From JAHIKV01 sp963733145 (lineage in GTDB: Bacteria > Planctomycetota > Planctomycetia > Pirellulales > Thermoguttaceae): 64,000 bases of DNA. Shown one piece after another: positions 25,964 through 34,131 of the stretch (position 1 is the first letter of the stretch; each line of letters starts with the position of its first letter). Location: assembly GCA_963733145.1 (NCBI GenBank), contig CAVTCJ010000013.1, positions 682,001 through 746,000 on the forward strand, read 5' to 3'. The translations under genes and the position numbers were made by a program. The notes beneath the pieces are model-generated. The model was not told the DNA's origin. It made no database searches and saw only the letters and a program-made list of their open reading frames with translations.

Positions 25964-27343
25964 CTAAGGACCATGAGCGGCAAACTCGTGGAATAGCTTC
26001 TGCACAACAGGAAACGTCTGACTGTGGGGCCGTTTATCGAGGCAGTAGGTGACGACGCCATCACATTTGCCATCCCGCCACGCTTGTAATGATACGCGAA
26101 GCTGCTGAGCGATCCGCTCGGGCGTGGCTGGGTCACCGTGACGCATGCGGAACTCGTATTCTTCGGCTGCGGTCATGGAGATAAAGGGAATGTGGAATCG
26201 TCGCTGATCGATTTTCGCCGGGCGGTCGAACCCCGTGGCGAAGGCCCCCTGCCTGTTGACCTTCCAACTGCGGGGCTTGCTCAATTCCGCCGCCAGTTGC
26301 AGGTTCTTCGCCCGCAATTCACCTACACGCCAGTAGACTCCGAAGTTGCTGACCGCCTTCTTGTCAAACAGGCGAAATGCCAGCGTGACGTGCGTCTTGC
26401 CACGCACATACCGCGTGACATCGACTGTGACCGTGTGCCAAGCCCTTGATCCATCGGCCACATCCTCCTCCCAGATTACCGTCCCATCAAGGAGCACTTG
26501 CTTATAGTGATAACCGGCTGCCTTCCCGATGAAGTCGTCGCGTTCACGAAAGTGAAGTTCGTAGCGGTCGGCAGGCAACACTCTGGCGGACTGTCCAGCC
26601 ATCCCAAAATCTCCGGCCCGCGACGGCGTGTTCCACGGAAAGCTGATTTCGCTCGCCGGAGGAAGGGCGACATCGTTCAGCAATGCCCACGTGCGGTCAA
26701 TCTCCTCTCTATCTTGCAGATAGGCCACGACCACTCCATCGATGACATCACGGTAGTCCTCTACGAATTTCGGCTGCATTTCCGCGAAATACATCAGCGG
26801 CAGGAAGGCTAAATGCGGGTTGATGCGTTTGTATTTCGCCCGCAGTTCCCGGAGATAGGTCGGGCTGAAGAATTTGTGATTTTCGTAGAAATCGTCGATG
26901 ACCCATGCCTTCAAATTCCGGTGCCGGAGTGAGAGCCGGGCGATTTCTTCCGCCCAGCGGCGGTAGTCCAGCCGGAATGGCTCGGAATACTGGCTGCCAT
27001 ACTTGGGCGGGCTTTCCGATGGCGGCACCAAATACACCCATACGTCGATGCCTGCTGCGGACGCCTTGGGCAAAAAAATCTGCAAGTCGTCCCAATCCGC
27101 AGCCGAGCGCCAGATGAGCCAGTAGTAGGTGGTCACGCCAAGTTGCTTGAGCCGCGTCACCATCGCATCGGTATCCACACGCCCGTTCGAGAGGCGGAGT
27201 CCCAAGTCGTAGTCGGCAAGGTGGTGACGAGAGAGTCCTTGTTCGGCCGCATGCGTTGGCGGCAACCGATCCTGAGACATCGCTGGTACGCTTGCCGCCC
27301 AGAAAACGGCCAAACTCCAAAGCCAATACCTTGCCTTTCGCAT
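25964..27343 (-). CDS. Secreted protein with glycoside-hydrolase-like TIM-barrel features
   Basis: This protein of about 459 residues has a signal peptide (MRKARYWLWSLAVFWAASVP). Motifs such as RLKQLGVTTYYWLIWRSAAD, DVWVYLVPPSE, LKAWVIDDFYENHKFFSP and LAFLPLMYF follow a barrel-like alternation. The central part (YELHFRERDDFIG; VLLDGTVIWEEDVADGSRAW) resembles a beta-sandwich. It is probably exported to the periplasm or outside. The family is not recognised with certainty; a DUF4434-like or glycosidase relative is plausible. The start is placed at the signal peptide and not at the upstream ATG (27475). Confidence 0.6.
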   Translation of the reverse strand: MRKARYWLWSLAVFWAASVPAMSQDRLPPTHAAEQGLSRHHLADYDLGLRLSNGRVDTDAMVTRLKQLGVTTYYWLIWRSAADWDDLQIFLPKASAAGIDVWVYLVPPSESPPKYGSQYSEPFRLDYRRWAEEIARLSLRHRNLKAWVIDDFYENHKFFSPTYLRELRAKYKRINPHLAFLPLMYFAEMQPKFVEDYRDVIDGVVVAYLQDREEIDRTWALLNDVALPPASEISFPWNTPSRAGDFGMAGQSARVLPADRYELHFRERDDFIGKAAGYHYKQVLLDGTVIWEEDVADGSRAWHTVTVDVTRYVRGKTHVTLAFRLFDKKAVSNFGVYWRVGELRAKNLQLAAELSKPRSWKVNRQGAFATGFDRPAKIDQRRFHIPFISMTAAEEYEFRMRHGDPATPERIAQQLRVSLQAWRDGKCDGVVTYCLDKRPHSQTFPVVQKLFHEFAAHGP

Positions 27344-27675
27344 GGCAGCCAACTCCTCTCCCGTGGATTGACGGAAGCCTTCTCGGTGACGCAACGTGCA
27401 ATCATAAATAGCACGCCCCGCCAAGAAAAGCAACTGCCCTCCGAATGTATACCCAGAAGCTGATGCCGGAGCCAATTCGACTTACCGGCGCATCAATCCG
27501 TTGGAGTTTGGCGGAACTCATCGCGTGGTCGAAGGCGGGTTGCCCACCGCAGAGCGAATGGTCGTATCCGCCACGTCGCAAGGGCGAGTAGGCATCTCAG
27601 ATTTGGGACTTGCATTTCCCCTGCGGGAATGCCCATAATGACGGCACAGCATCGCCTTGCCACGACGGGACAATT

Positions 27676-28296
27676 ATGGACCAGGGGACAGCCATGACGC
27701 AAATACAGCGGACGGAAATGGCGATACCCAAGTGGGGCAGCGAAGTTGTTGCCTTCATCGTAATGATCTTGATTCTCGTCATCGCCACGTTGGCGGCCAT
27801 AATTGAGCTACTCACCCTCCTGCAGGTTATCGTCCCCTGCATCTGGTTGGCAATAATGGGCTTCTTCATCTGGAGTGCATACAGGGAGTGCGGAAGTGTG
27901 CGACAACTTCTTGCCAACTTTTTGGGCCTCTTTGCTCTCAGGCAATTCGTGGAGAGCGTTCCCCAGGCATCCGGGGCGGTCGAAATCCGCTTTGGATTCA
28001 AGTTATTCGGACATCGATTCTTCTACCTGACTGTGCCCCTCGACAAAATTGAAAGGATAGAGTGGAGTACAGGTCAAGCCAGCGACATGGCTGGACGTGA
28101 CATGGGTGGCCACATTGTGGAAGCCCTTCACCAGGGCAAAGGTAAGGTATTTCGAGGCTTCCAAAATCGATGCAGCTTGGAAGTGGATAGGAGAAGACTA
28201 ACCGATAGAGAACGATTACAGACGAGGCTCTCGGAAAAATGCGGAAACCTGAATCCCATCGCCCCAGCAAGCGAAGAGCCATCCAAAAGGCTTTGA
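27676..28296 (+). CDS. Membrane protein of unknown function
   Basis: This is a protein of about 206 residues. Two adjacent hydrophobic helices (VVAFIVMILILVIATLAAII and LLTLLQVIVPCIWLAIMGFF) are followed by a soluble domain of about 120 residues with VPLDKIERIEWSTGQASDMA and HQGKGKVFRGF. The soluble part has the alternating pattern of PH-like domains. Starts at 27610, 27676 or 27694 are all possible; none has a clear ribosome site. It overlaps the next gene by about 58 bases in another frame. Confidence 0.55.
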   Translation: MDQGTAMTQIQRTEMAIPKWGSEVVAFIVMILILVIATLAAIIELLTLLQVIVPCIWLAIMGFFIWSAYRECGSVRQLLANFLGLFALRQFVESVPQASGAVEIRFGFKLFGHRFFYLTVPLDKIERIEWSTGQASDMAGRDMGGHIVEALHQGKGKVFRGFQNRCSLEVDRRRLTDRERLQTRLSEKCGNLNPIAPASEEPSKRL

Positions 28297-28514
28297 GCCA
28301 ATTGGGCTGGCACGCCCGGAGCAAGGAAGTGATTGCCCTCCTGGCCGATTACGGCATTGAGGTGAGCAGCGGTTTGGTCAACGGGGTCAAGGTCGAGAGC
28401 CTAAAGAAAGTGGACCAATCGAAGATGAAGCAGGCGATGACCAATCAGATGGCGAGGCAACGCCGAACCAAGAGCAACATCAAGCTGCCGCAACGGAGGA
28501 CGTATTGGAGGTGA
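28239..28514 (+). CDS. Small basic hypothetical protein
   Basis: This 91-residue protein is strongly basic: KRRAIQKALSQLGWHARSKE, then VIALLADYGIEVSSGLVNGV and a Lys/Arg/Gln-rich tail. The first part looks like a helix-turn-helix or a short winged helix, so nucleic-acid binding is possible. It overlaps the preceding gene, suggesting translational coupling. The family is not recognised by name. Confidence 0.5.
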   Translation: MRKPESHRPSKRRAIQKALSQLGWHARSKEVIALLADYGIEVSSGLVNGVKVESLKKVDQSKMKQAMTNQMARQRRTKSNIKLPQRRTYWR

Positions 28515-28574
28515 GGGGGTATCATTCTCGCCAAAACCTTCCCTCCCTGGTAAAATGTGTCAAAGGAGGCAAAC

Positions 28575-29546
28575 ATGCAACGACGTGATTTTCTGGCCAC
28601 GGTTGCCGCCACCGGGGCCTTGTCGATCCTCGATTCCGCTTATCTGGCCGCCAAGGAGGCGTTGGCTACGGGAAAGGCGTCCGAAAAGCCCGTTCCTCGA
28701 CAACGATATGGTCGCCACAACGATGAACTGTCCATCATCGGCTTCGGCGGCATTGCCGTAATGAATGTCACGCCCGAAGAGGCGGTCAGTTTCGTCGCCG
28801 AGGCCGTCGATCGGGGAGTGAATTACTTTGATGTGGCCCCGACGTACGGCAATGCCCAGGAACGTTTGGGGCCGGCCTTGAAGCCCTATCGCCAAAAGTG
28901 CTTCTTGGCCTGCAAGACCACCCAGCGAGATGCCGCCGGGTCGGCAAAGGAATTGCAGCAATCACTCAAGCTGCTCCAGACCGATCACGTTGATCTCTAT
29001 CAACTTCACGCTCTGACCAAGGTGGAAGATGTCAAGCGAGTATTCGGCCCTGGCGGTGCGATGGAGACTTTCCAAAAAGCCCGCAAGGACGGCAAGGTTC
29101 GATATATTGGATTCTCAGCCCACAGTGAAGAAGCGGCCCACGCTGCTCTGGATCGTTTCGAGTTTGATTCGATCTTGTTCCCGCTCAGCTTTCCGCTGTG
29201 GATTAAAAGCAACTTCGGACCAGCGGTGCATAAGCGTGCGAAAGCGGCGGGGACGGGCATCCTTGCCTTGAAGGCGATGGCACATCAGAAACGGAAGCCG
29301 AGCGACCACCGCTGGAAGAAGGCGTGGTACGAACCGTTCGACCAGATCGACCAGGTTGCTTTGGCCTTGCGATTCACCTTGCATTTGCCCGTGACCGCCA
29401 TGATTCCACCTAGCCATTGGGAGTTGGTCAAGATGGCCATAACTCTCGCTCAGGCCGGAGGTCTGACTCCCTTGAATGACCAGGAGAAAAAGATTATCGG
29501 AGAGATTGCCTCCAAGTCCGAACCGATCTTCCCTCTACACGCATAG
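28575..29546 (+). CDS. Aldo/keto reductase with Tat-type signal
   Basis: This protein of about 323 residues begins MQRRDFLATVAATGALSIL, a twin-arginine type export signal, with AAAGGAGG upstream. The aldo/keto reductase barrel follows: LSIIGFGGIAV, VNYFDVAPTYGNAQERLGPA (Asp and Tyr of the active site), FLACKTTQRDA (Lys), TDHVDLYQLHAL (His) and YIGFSAHSEEAA. It should reduce carbonyls with NADPH. The planctomycete group with Tat signals usually has an unknown substrate. It is followed by a strong terminator and is intact. Confidence 0.85.
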   Translation: MQRRDFLATVAATGALSILDSAYLAAKEALATGKASEKPVPRQRYGRHNDELSIIGFGGIAVMNVTPEEAVSFVAEAVDRGVNYFDVAPTYGNAQERLGPALKPYRQKCFLACKTTQRDAAGSAKELQQSLKLLQTDHVDLYQLHALTKVEDVKRVFGPGGAMETFQKARKDGKVRYIGFSAHSEEAAHAALDRFEFDSILFPLSFPLWIKSNFGPAVHKRAKAAGTGILALKAMAHQKRKPSDHRWKKAWYEPFDQIDQVALALRFTLHLPVTAMIPPSHWELVKMAITLAQAGGLTPLNDQEKKIIGEIASKSEPIFPLHA

Positions 29547-29562
29547 TCCCGCCAAGAAAAGC

Positions 29563-29609
29563 AAGAAGCCCGCGCAGGAGGGTCGGGCTTCTTGTTGCGT
29601 GTTTTTTCG
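29563..29609 (+). terminator. Rho-independent terminator after the aldo/keto reductase
   Basis: The stem AAGAAGCCCG / CGGGCTTCTT is followed within a few bases by a T run (about 29601-29607). It is nearly identical to the one at 32642, so the two are copies of one terminator sequence. Confidence 0.8.
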
Positions 29610-29781
29610 AGGGAGAGGCGATGGGCTACGTTGCTGCCACAGTTGTCAGGCCGAGTTTTGGGGTTGTTCTTTTTGGGGCTGGGGGCGGGGAAAAGAGTGA
29701 TTGACCGTCTTCATCTCACGCCGTAGATTGTAGGGGTGATACCAAGGGCTGGAACTCACCAAACGAAAGCCGAGGTTAAGG

Positions 29782-30360
29782 ATGGACACCGGCTCCATAC
29801 CTGCCGCCGAGCCGAAACTTTCCAAACTCCGCTGGTATCAGCAGACACTGCGGTGCTACAGGTTTAGTTTGATGATGATTCTTCTGGGAGCGGTGTCTCT
29901 CGCAGGTTGCATCCCAAGGCCGTCTCCCGTCCTTCACTTCGTCATCCCGTCAGGGTTCCGTGGTGCAATCCAGATCGTGTATGGCTCGCCCGACGCTTCG
30001 GCTCCAGAGGTCGTCGGAAATAGAATGGTTTACCGAATTCCTGCGGACGGAGTGCTGAAAGCCAAGTCTGACGCTCCGTTTGCGGCCTGGCACTAAACAA
30101 CGGCAGCGTATGCAGATGGCACAGCACTGCTCACGGACGTTCAAATCATTGCTGCCGAGGATGCCAACCGCCACATCAACAAAGATGCGGTGGCACTCTG
30201 GTCACTATTCAGCAGGAAGGAAGATCGGAGCGACTGGTATTACGTGGGGCCGAAATCGGAAGCAATGTACGCTGCCTATAACTCCCTCGAAGTGAGACCG
30301 GGACAGCGAGTGCTGCTGGATGAAAGGACAAGCGAGGAAAAACAAACAAGTCATCCGTAG
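29782..30360 (+). pseudogene. Lipoprotein-like gene with an in-frame stop
   Basis: The frame starts at 29782 and contains a membrane or lipobox segment (FSLMMILLGAVSLAGC) and a domain with HFVIPSGFRGAIQIVYG and YRIPADGVLKAKSD. It meets TAA at 30094-30096, right after FAAWH. The same frame then runs on for 88 codons of protein-like sequence (DVQIIAAEDANRHINKDAVA; DWYYVGPKSEAMYAAYNSLE) to 30360. A single base change has probably truncated a lipoprotein of about 190 residues. Function is unknown. Confidence 0.55.
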
Positions 30361-30477
30361 CCTCCATGTTCCACCGCCGGCTTACCCAGCAGTGGCAAGG
30401 AGGCGACTGAACGATCTCATAGAAAACACTATACCGATCGGCAACGAAATCAAACACCAATCGAAAGAAACTTTGTC

Positions 30478-30723
30478 ATGGCCAAAAAGAAGCCCACGGA
30501 ATCTGCCCTCACGAACGTGCTGGACACCGCAGTTGAATTGCTGCAAGACGCTGAGAATGCCGAGGACGACGGCATGATTACTGTCAGCAACAGCGTCTAC
30601 ATGCGGCTCCGAGCGGCAGTCAAGGAAGCCACCGGCATAATGCAGGGCATCGCCGTGAGCGAGGAGAGCGAGGACGATGAGGATGAAGACGACGAAGACC
30701 GGTTCGACGAAGAGGAGCCATAA
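30478..30723 (+). CDS. Small acidic hypothetical protein
   Basis: This 81-residue protein has a basic start (MAKKKPTESALT), a central helical part (MITVSNSVYMRLRAAVKEAT) and a very acidic tail of Glu and Asp. No domain is recognised. The composition resembles small nucleic-acid-mimic or chaperone-type proteins, but this is only a remark on charge. Confidence 0.45.
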   Translation: MAKKKPTESALTNVLDTAVELLQDAENAEDDGMITVSNSVYMRLRAAVKEATGIMQGIAVSEESEDDEDEDDEDRFDEEEP

Positions 30724-30792
30724 CCGCCTTGGCAGACTACATCGTGAACTCGGATCGGCACGGGCTGAGAGCCTGGCGGTGATGGATGTCGG

Positions 30793-31026
30793 CTAGCGGG
30801 GAACGAGCCATCTGTTCGGTTTGAGTCTGGGAGCAGGCTTCATAAATGCTTCGGCACGTTTGATATCGCCGTCCAATTCTCCGTCATATTGCTCGGCCAC
30901 AAAGTCCTTCACCAAGTCTGCACGCTCTCCTTCAGGAATATATCCGTAGGCGTCCTTCCAGACGGTATTGAACTCTTTGACGGTGATCTTCCGCAACATT
31001 GCTTCGAGTTTATCCCGCTTTTGCAT
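30793..31026 (-). CDS. Small hypothetical protein, 77 residues
   Basis: This soluble helical protein (LEAMLRKITVKEFNTVWKDA, then YGYIPEGERADLVKDFVAEQ) has GAGAGA before the start. The family is not recognised. It stands alone between oppositely directed genes. Confidence 0.45.
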   Translation of the reverse strand: MQKRDKLEAMLRKITVKEFNTVWKDAYGYIPEGERADLVKDFVAEQYDGELDGDIKRAEAFMKPAPRLKPNRWLVPR

Positions 31027-31214
31027 GGGGTCTCTCTTTCAGTTGCCTGGCATTATACCCCTTTGCGGCGAGATTCACCAGCAGTGAGCCGGAAACGCTC
31101 GGTTCCCAGCGTGGACAATAGGCTCCCTGAAGCGGCAACTACAACCCTCTGACGGAATGCGATATAATGCGACTAAGAGCAGCAACGGCGTCCTGATTTC
31201 TGATCGGCATCGAT

Positions 31215-32627
31215 ATGGATCGTTCGGCACAACTTGGGCAAGCCAGCATCCCCCGCCTGCTGCTCGCATTTTCCATTCCGGCTATCGTCGGGATGCTGGC
31301 CCAGGCTTCTTACAATCTCATCGACCGAATCTTCATCGGTCACGCCCTTGGCTCCGAGGGCATCGCCGGTACTACGGTGGCTTTCCCCGTCATGCTCGTT
31401 GTATTGGCCTTTGGCATGTTGCTAGGGTTTGGCGGCACGGCTCTGATCTCCATCCGGCTGGGCGAGGGGAAGAAGTCGGAGGCGGAACAGATCTTGGGAA
31501 ACACCACCGTACTTCTCATCGTCGCTTCGGTTTTGTCCACAATCGTAGGGCTACTCTGGCTCGATGACATCCTCGTGGTCTGTGGCGCCAGCGATACGGT
31601 CTTGCCATACGCCCGCCCGTACTTGCGAATCATCCTGCTGGGGACTGTGTTTCAGACCGTTGCTTTCGGGCTGAACTCGGTCATCCGAGGCGAGGGCAAT
31701 CCGAAGATCGCCATGTGGTCGATGCTCGTCAGCGTGTTCCTGAATGCCCTGCTCGCCCCACTCTTCATTTTCGGGTTCTCATGGGGAATGCAGGGGGCCG
31801 CATTGGCCACCGTGATCTCTCAGGCGGTCACGGCCGTGTGGGTGGTGGGCTATTTTCTGAGCGGCACCAGCGTTCTGCGGTTCCACGCCAAAACCCTGCG
31901 GTTGAACGGCGAGGTTTGCCGACAGATCATCGTGTTCGGCTCGCCGCCCTTTGCCATGCAGATTGCCGCCAGTGCCTTGCAAACCATCTTGAATCACCAG
32001 CTTGGCGTGTACGGGGGCGACTTGGCGATTTCGGTGATGGGCATTCTCTACGCCATGTTGATGATGGTGGCGATGCCGATCTTTGGCATCAATCAAGGAG
32101 CCCAGCCGATCATTGGCTACAATTACGGAGGAGAACGGTTCGACCGGGTGAAGCGGACGCTGGAGCTGGCGATTCTGGCGGCCACGGGCATTGCGGTCGT
32201 CGGGTTCGCCGTGATGATGCTGTTGCCGGGCCAGGTGATCCGGCTATTTAGCGGTCACGATCCGGCCCTGTTGGCCCTGGGAACTCATGCCATACGGATT
32301 TCCACGATCATGTTGCCGTTGGTCGGGTTTCAGATCGTCAGTTCAAGTTATTTTCGAGCGATTGGCAAACCCAAGGAGGCCATCCTCTTGATGTTGTCCC
32401 GGCAAGTGTTGCTGCTGATTCCGATGGCATTGATTCTGCCCCATTTCTTCGGCCTCAATGGAGTGTGGGCCGCCTTGCCAACTTCGGATTTTGGGGCTTC
32501 GTTGCTGACGGGCATTTACCTGCTGGCAGAGTTGCGGGAGTTGAAAGCCATGCCTGATAGGACACCGGATGAGCCGGCGGAGAAGCTGCTCGAAAAGTCC
32601 CAGCCGCCCTTTTCCCAGCACGCATAG
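31215..32627 (+). CDS. MATE-family multidrug transporter
   Basis: This intact 470-residue protein has twelve hydrophobic helices in two six-helix halves, the MATE layout. Typical segments are LLLAFSIPAIVGMLAQASYN, FGLNSVIRGEGNPKIAMWSM, FGINQGAQPIIGYNYGGERF and SSSYFRAIGKPKEAILLMLS. It would export cationic drugs or metabolites by Na+ or H+ exchange across the inner membrane. It begins in a short intergenic space and ends in a strong terminator. It is one of the few long genes here without a frame break. Confidence 0.9.
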   Translation: MDRSAQLGQASIPRLLLAFSIPAIVGMLAQASYNLIDRIFIGHALGSEGIAGTTVAFPVMLVVLAFGMLLGFGGTALISIRLGEGKKSEAEQILGNTTVLLIVASVLSTIVGLLWLDDILVVCGASDTVLPYARPYLRIILLGTVFQTVAFGLNSVIRGEGNPKIAMWSMLVSVFLNALLAPLFIFGFSWGMQGAALATVISQAVTAVWVVGYFLSGTSVLRFHAKTLRLNGEVCRQIIVFGSPPFAMQIAASALQTILNHQLGVYGGDLAISVMGILYAMLMMVAMPIFGINQGAQPIIGYNYGGERFDRVKRTLELAILAATGIAVVGFAVMMLLPGQVIRLFSGHDPALLALGTHAIRISTIMLPLVGFQIVSSSYFRAIGKPKEAILLMLSRQVLLLIPMALILPHFFGLNGVWAALPTSDFGASLLTGIYLLAELRELKAMPDRTPDEPAEKLLEKSQPPFSQHA

Positions 32628-32641
32628 GCCCGTTAAAAAAA

Positions 32642-32683
32642 AGAAGCCCGCACAGGAGGCGGGCTTCTTGTTGCATGTTTTTC
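32642..32683 (+). terminator. Rho-independent terminator after the MATE gene
   Basis: The stem AAGAAGCCCGC / GCGGGCTTCTT is followed by a T run from about 32678. It is a second copy of the terminator at 29563. It can also serve the cold-shock gene arriving from the other side. Confidence 0.85.
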
Positions 32684-32707
32684 CGAGGGATGAGCGATAC
32701 GCCCGAA

Positions 32708-32905
32708 CTACGCCGGCGTGACGTTCTCGGCACGGGGGCCTTTGGGACCTCGTCCTTCCGTGAAGGTAACCTTTTGGCCCTCACGCAGGGCGTCGTAACT
32801 GACGCCTTGCACGCTCGAAGAGTGGAAAAATATGTCGTCGCCACCCCCTATGTCGATAAATCCAAAACCCTTGTCGGTCAACCTCTTGATAGTGCCTTCG
32901 GCCAT
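32708..32905 (-). CDS. Cold-shock protein (CspA family)
   Basis: This is a 65-residue single cold-shock domain: TIKRLTDKGFGFIDIGGGDD (RNP1-like KGFGFI) and IFFHSSSVQGVSYDALREGQ (RNP2-like IFFHSS). It binds single-stranded RNA and DNA and melts RNA structure at low temperature. It is convergent with the MATE gene. Its 5' leader is long and is duplicated 780 bp away (33667-33800). Confidence 0.92.
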   Translation of the reverse strand: MAEGTIKRLTDKGFGFIDIGGGDDIFFHSSSVQGVSYDALREGQKVTFTEGRGPKGPRAENVTPA

Positions 32906-33010
32906 CGTGCGTTTCCTTAGGAATTGTTCGGCTTGACGCCATCTGGCTATTTGCCGATGGTCGTCGTCCGTTGATTGGAACCAGTGTAGCCCGTCACGAT
33001 GCTGTTACGC
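32906..33010 (-). promoter_or_regulatory. 5' leader of the cold-shock gene
   Basis: The roughly 100 bases upstream of the start are conserved, together with the first ten codons, in the copy at 33667-33800. Csp genes in other bacteria have long, temperature-sensing leaders, so this block is a candidate for the same role. No fold was computed. Confidence 0.45.
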
Positions 33011-33261
33011 AAGTGGGGTGCGTATCGGTAGCCCTATGACCAGTGTGGGCCTGGGCGTTGATGCCATCCCCAAAAACGGTAGAATGGGGGTTCCCCAGCA
33101 CAGGAGCACGAAGTGGAACTGCGAGACGCTACTCGAAAGCTGAGGAAGACCCTGAAACCATCGAAATGCTGCGGCGAGACGACATTCACTACTGCACCCG
33201 TGACCTTCTGATGGTGGAAAGAGCCAGAGAATGGCTGCTGGATGACGGGGCTGGATAGCGT

Positions 33262-33441
33262 TCATTTTCCCGCATCTCCGTCTACCGCCCTTTCGTAGAC
33301 GGCCACCGCCGCCTTGGCCATCATCTCCATCGTGCGATGAGACGGGAGCAACGGCAGTTTCTTCAGGCCCAGGCGGCAAATGACCTCAGCGATCGCTTCG
33401 TAGAGTTCTTTTTCCAGCTTTCGGACGGTCTTCTGGTCCAT
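33262..33441 (-). CDS. Small hypothetical protein, about 59 residues
   Basis: This helical, soluble protein begins MDQKTVRKLEKELYEAIAEV and continues MEMMAKAAVAVYERAV. Its style is like that of small planctomycete proteins of unknown role. The start at 33441 is preferred to 33450. It reads toward the cold-shock gene leader. Confidence 0.45.
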   Translation of the reverse strand: MDQKTVRKLEKELYEAIAEVICRLGLKKLPLLPSHRTMEMMAKAAVAVYERAVDGDAGK

Positions 33442-33536
33442 AGCTCTCATCCTTCGTGCCTGCTACTCCTCTTCACGATGCAGCAATGCCGCCCGCCGCA
33501 ATCTCTCGCACCCGATCTTCCCTACGCATACCGCCG

Positions 33537-33660
33537 CGAAAATGGGACTGTCCCCTTAGGGCGGCGGGAGGGGGACAGCTCCATCTTTTCGGCCCACGGC
33601 TTATCAGTGAAATCACGTTGTCCCGCCGAAAAATGGACCAGTCCCCTGCCGCCCCGTGAA
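33537..33660. repeat. GGGACTGTCCCC-type palindromic repeats
   Basis: AAAATGGGACTGTCCCC (33539) and AAAATGGACCAGTCCCC (33629) are two partial copies of one motif, with GGGGGACAGCTCC between them. They look like remnants of a dispersed repeat. No gene is supported in 33451-34025 apart from the csp remnant. Confidence 0.5.
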
Positions 33661-33666
33661 CGGTTA

Positions 33667-33800
33667 CGTCAACCTCTTAATAGTGCCTTCGGCCATCGTT
33701 CGTTATCCTTAGGAATCGTTTGGACTGACGCCGCCCGGCTATTGGCCGATGGTCATCGTCCGTTGAGTGGAACCAGTGCAACTGGTCACGGTATCGCCGT
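33667..33800 (-). pseudogene. Cold-shock gene remnant: leader plus first codons
   Basis: This copy matches 32876-33000 over about 130 bases (for example CAACCTCTTAATAGTGCCTT against CAACCTCTTGATAGTGCCTT, and GGCTATTGGCCGATGGTCAT against GGCTATTTGCCGATGGTCGT). It holds the start codon and roughly the first ten codons of the csp gene, then ends in unrelated sequence. Differences are spread through both copies, so the duplication is not recent. Confidence 0.7.
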
Positions 33801-34025
33801 GCAAGGGGCTACGGCACAAACCACTCGCCGTCCTGAATGGCCTTCATGCACTCATCCACCGAGAGGGCGTCAAAAATGCCCACCCATTGGCGCACGACCG
33901 TCTCCAAGGGGGTTTGGTGGGTACAACGTCACTTTTTGTACCCACACCAGAGTTGCAGGATATTTATACCCATATAAAAAATCACAACCAGTTGCGTAAG
34001 TCATTGTTACGCAACTGGTTATGAA

Positions 34026-34098
<73 letters not shown>

Positions 34099-34131
34099 GT
34101 ATTCTGTCAAACGGTCGGGCCGCAATGCCCG

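Noticed and set aside
33043..33258. A possible 71-codon gene beside the cold-shock leader
   Set aside because: Only the last 30 codons look protein-like, there is no ribosome site, and the start lies in non-conserved DNA.
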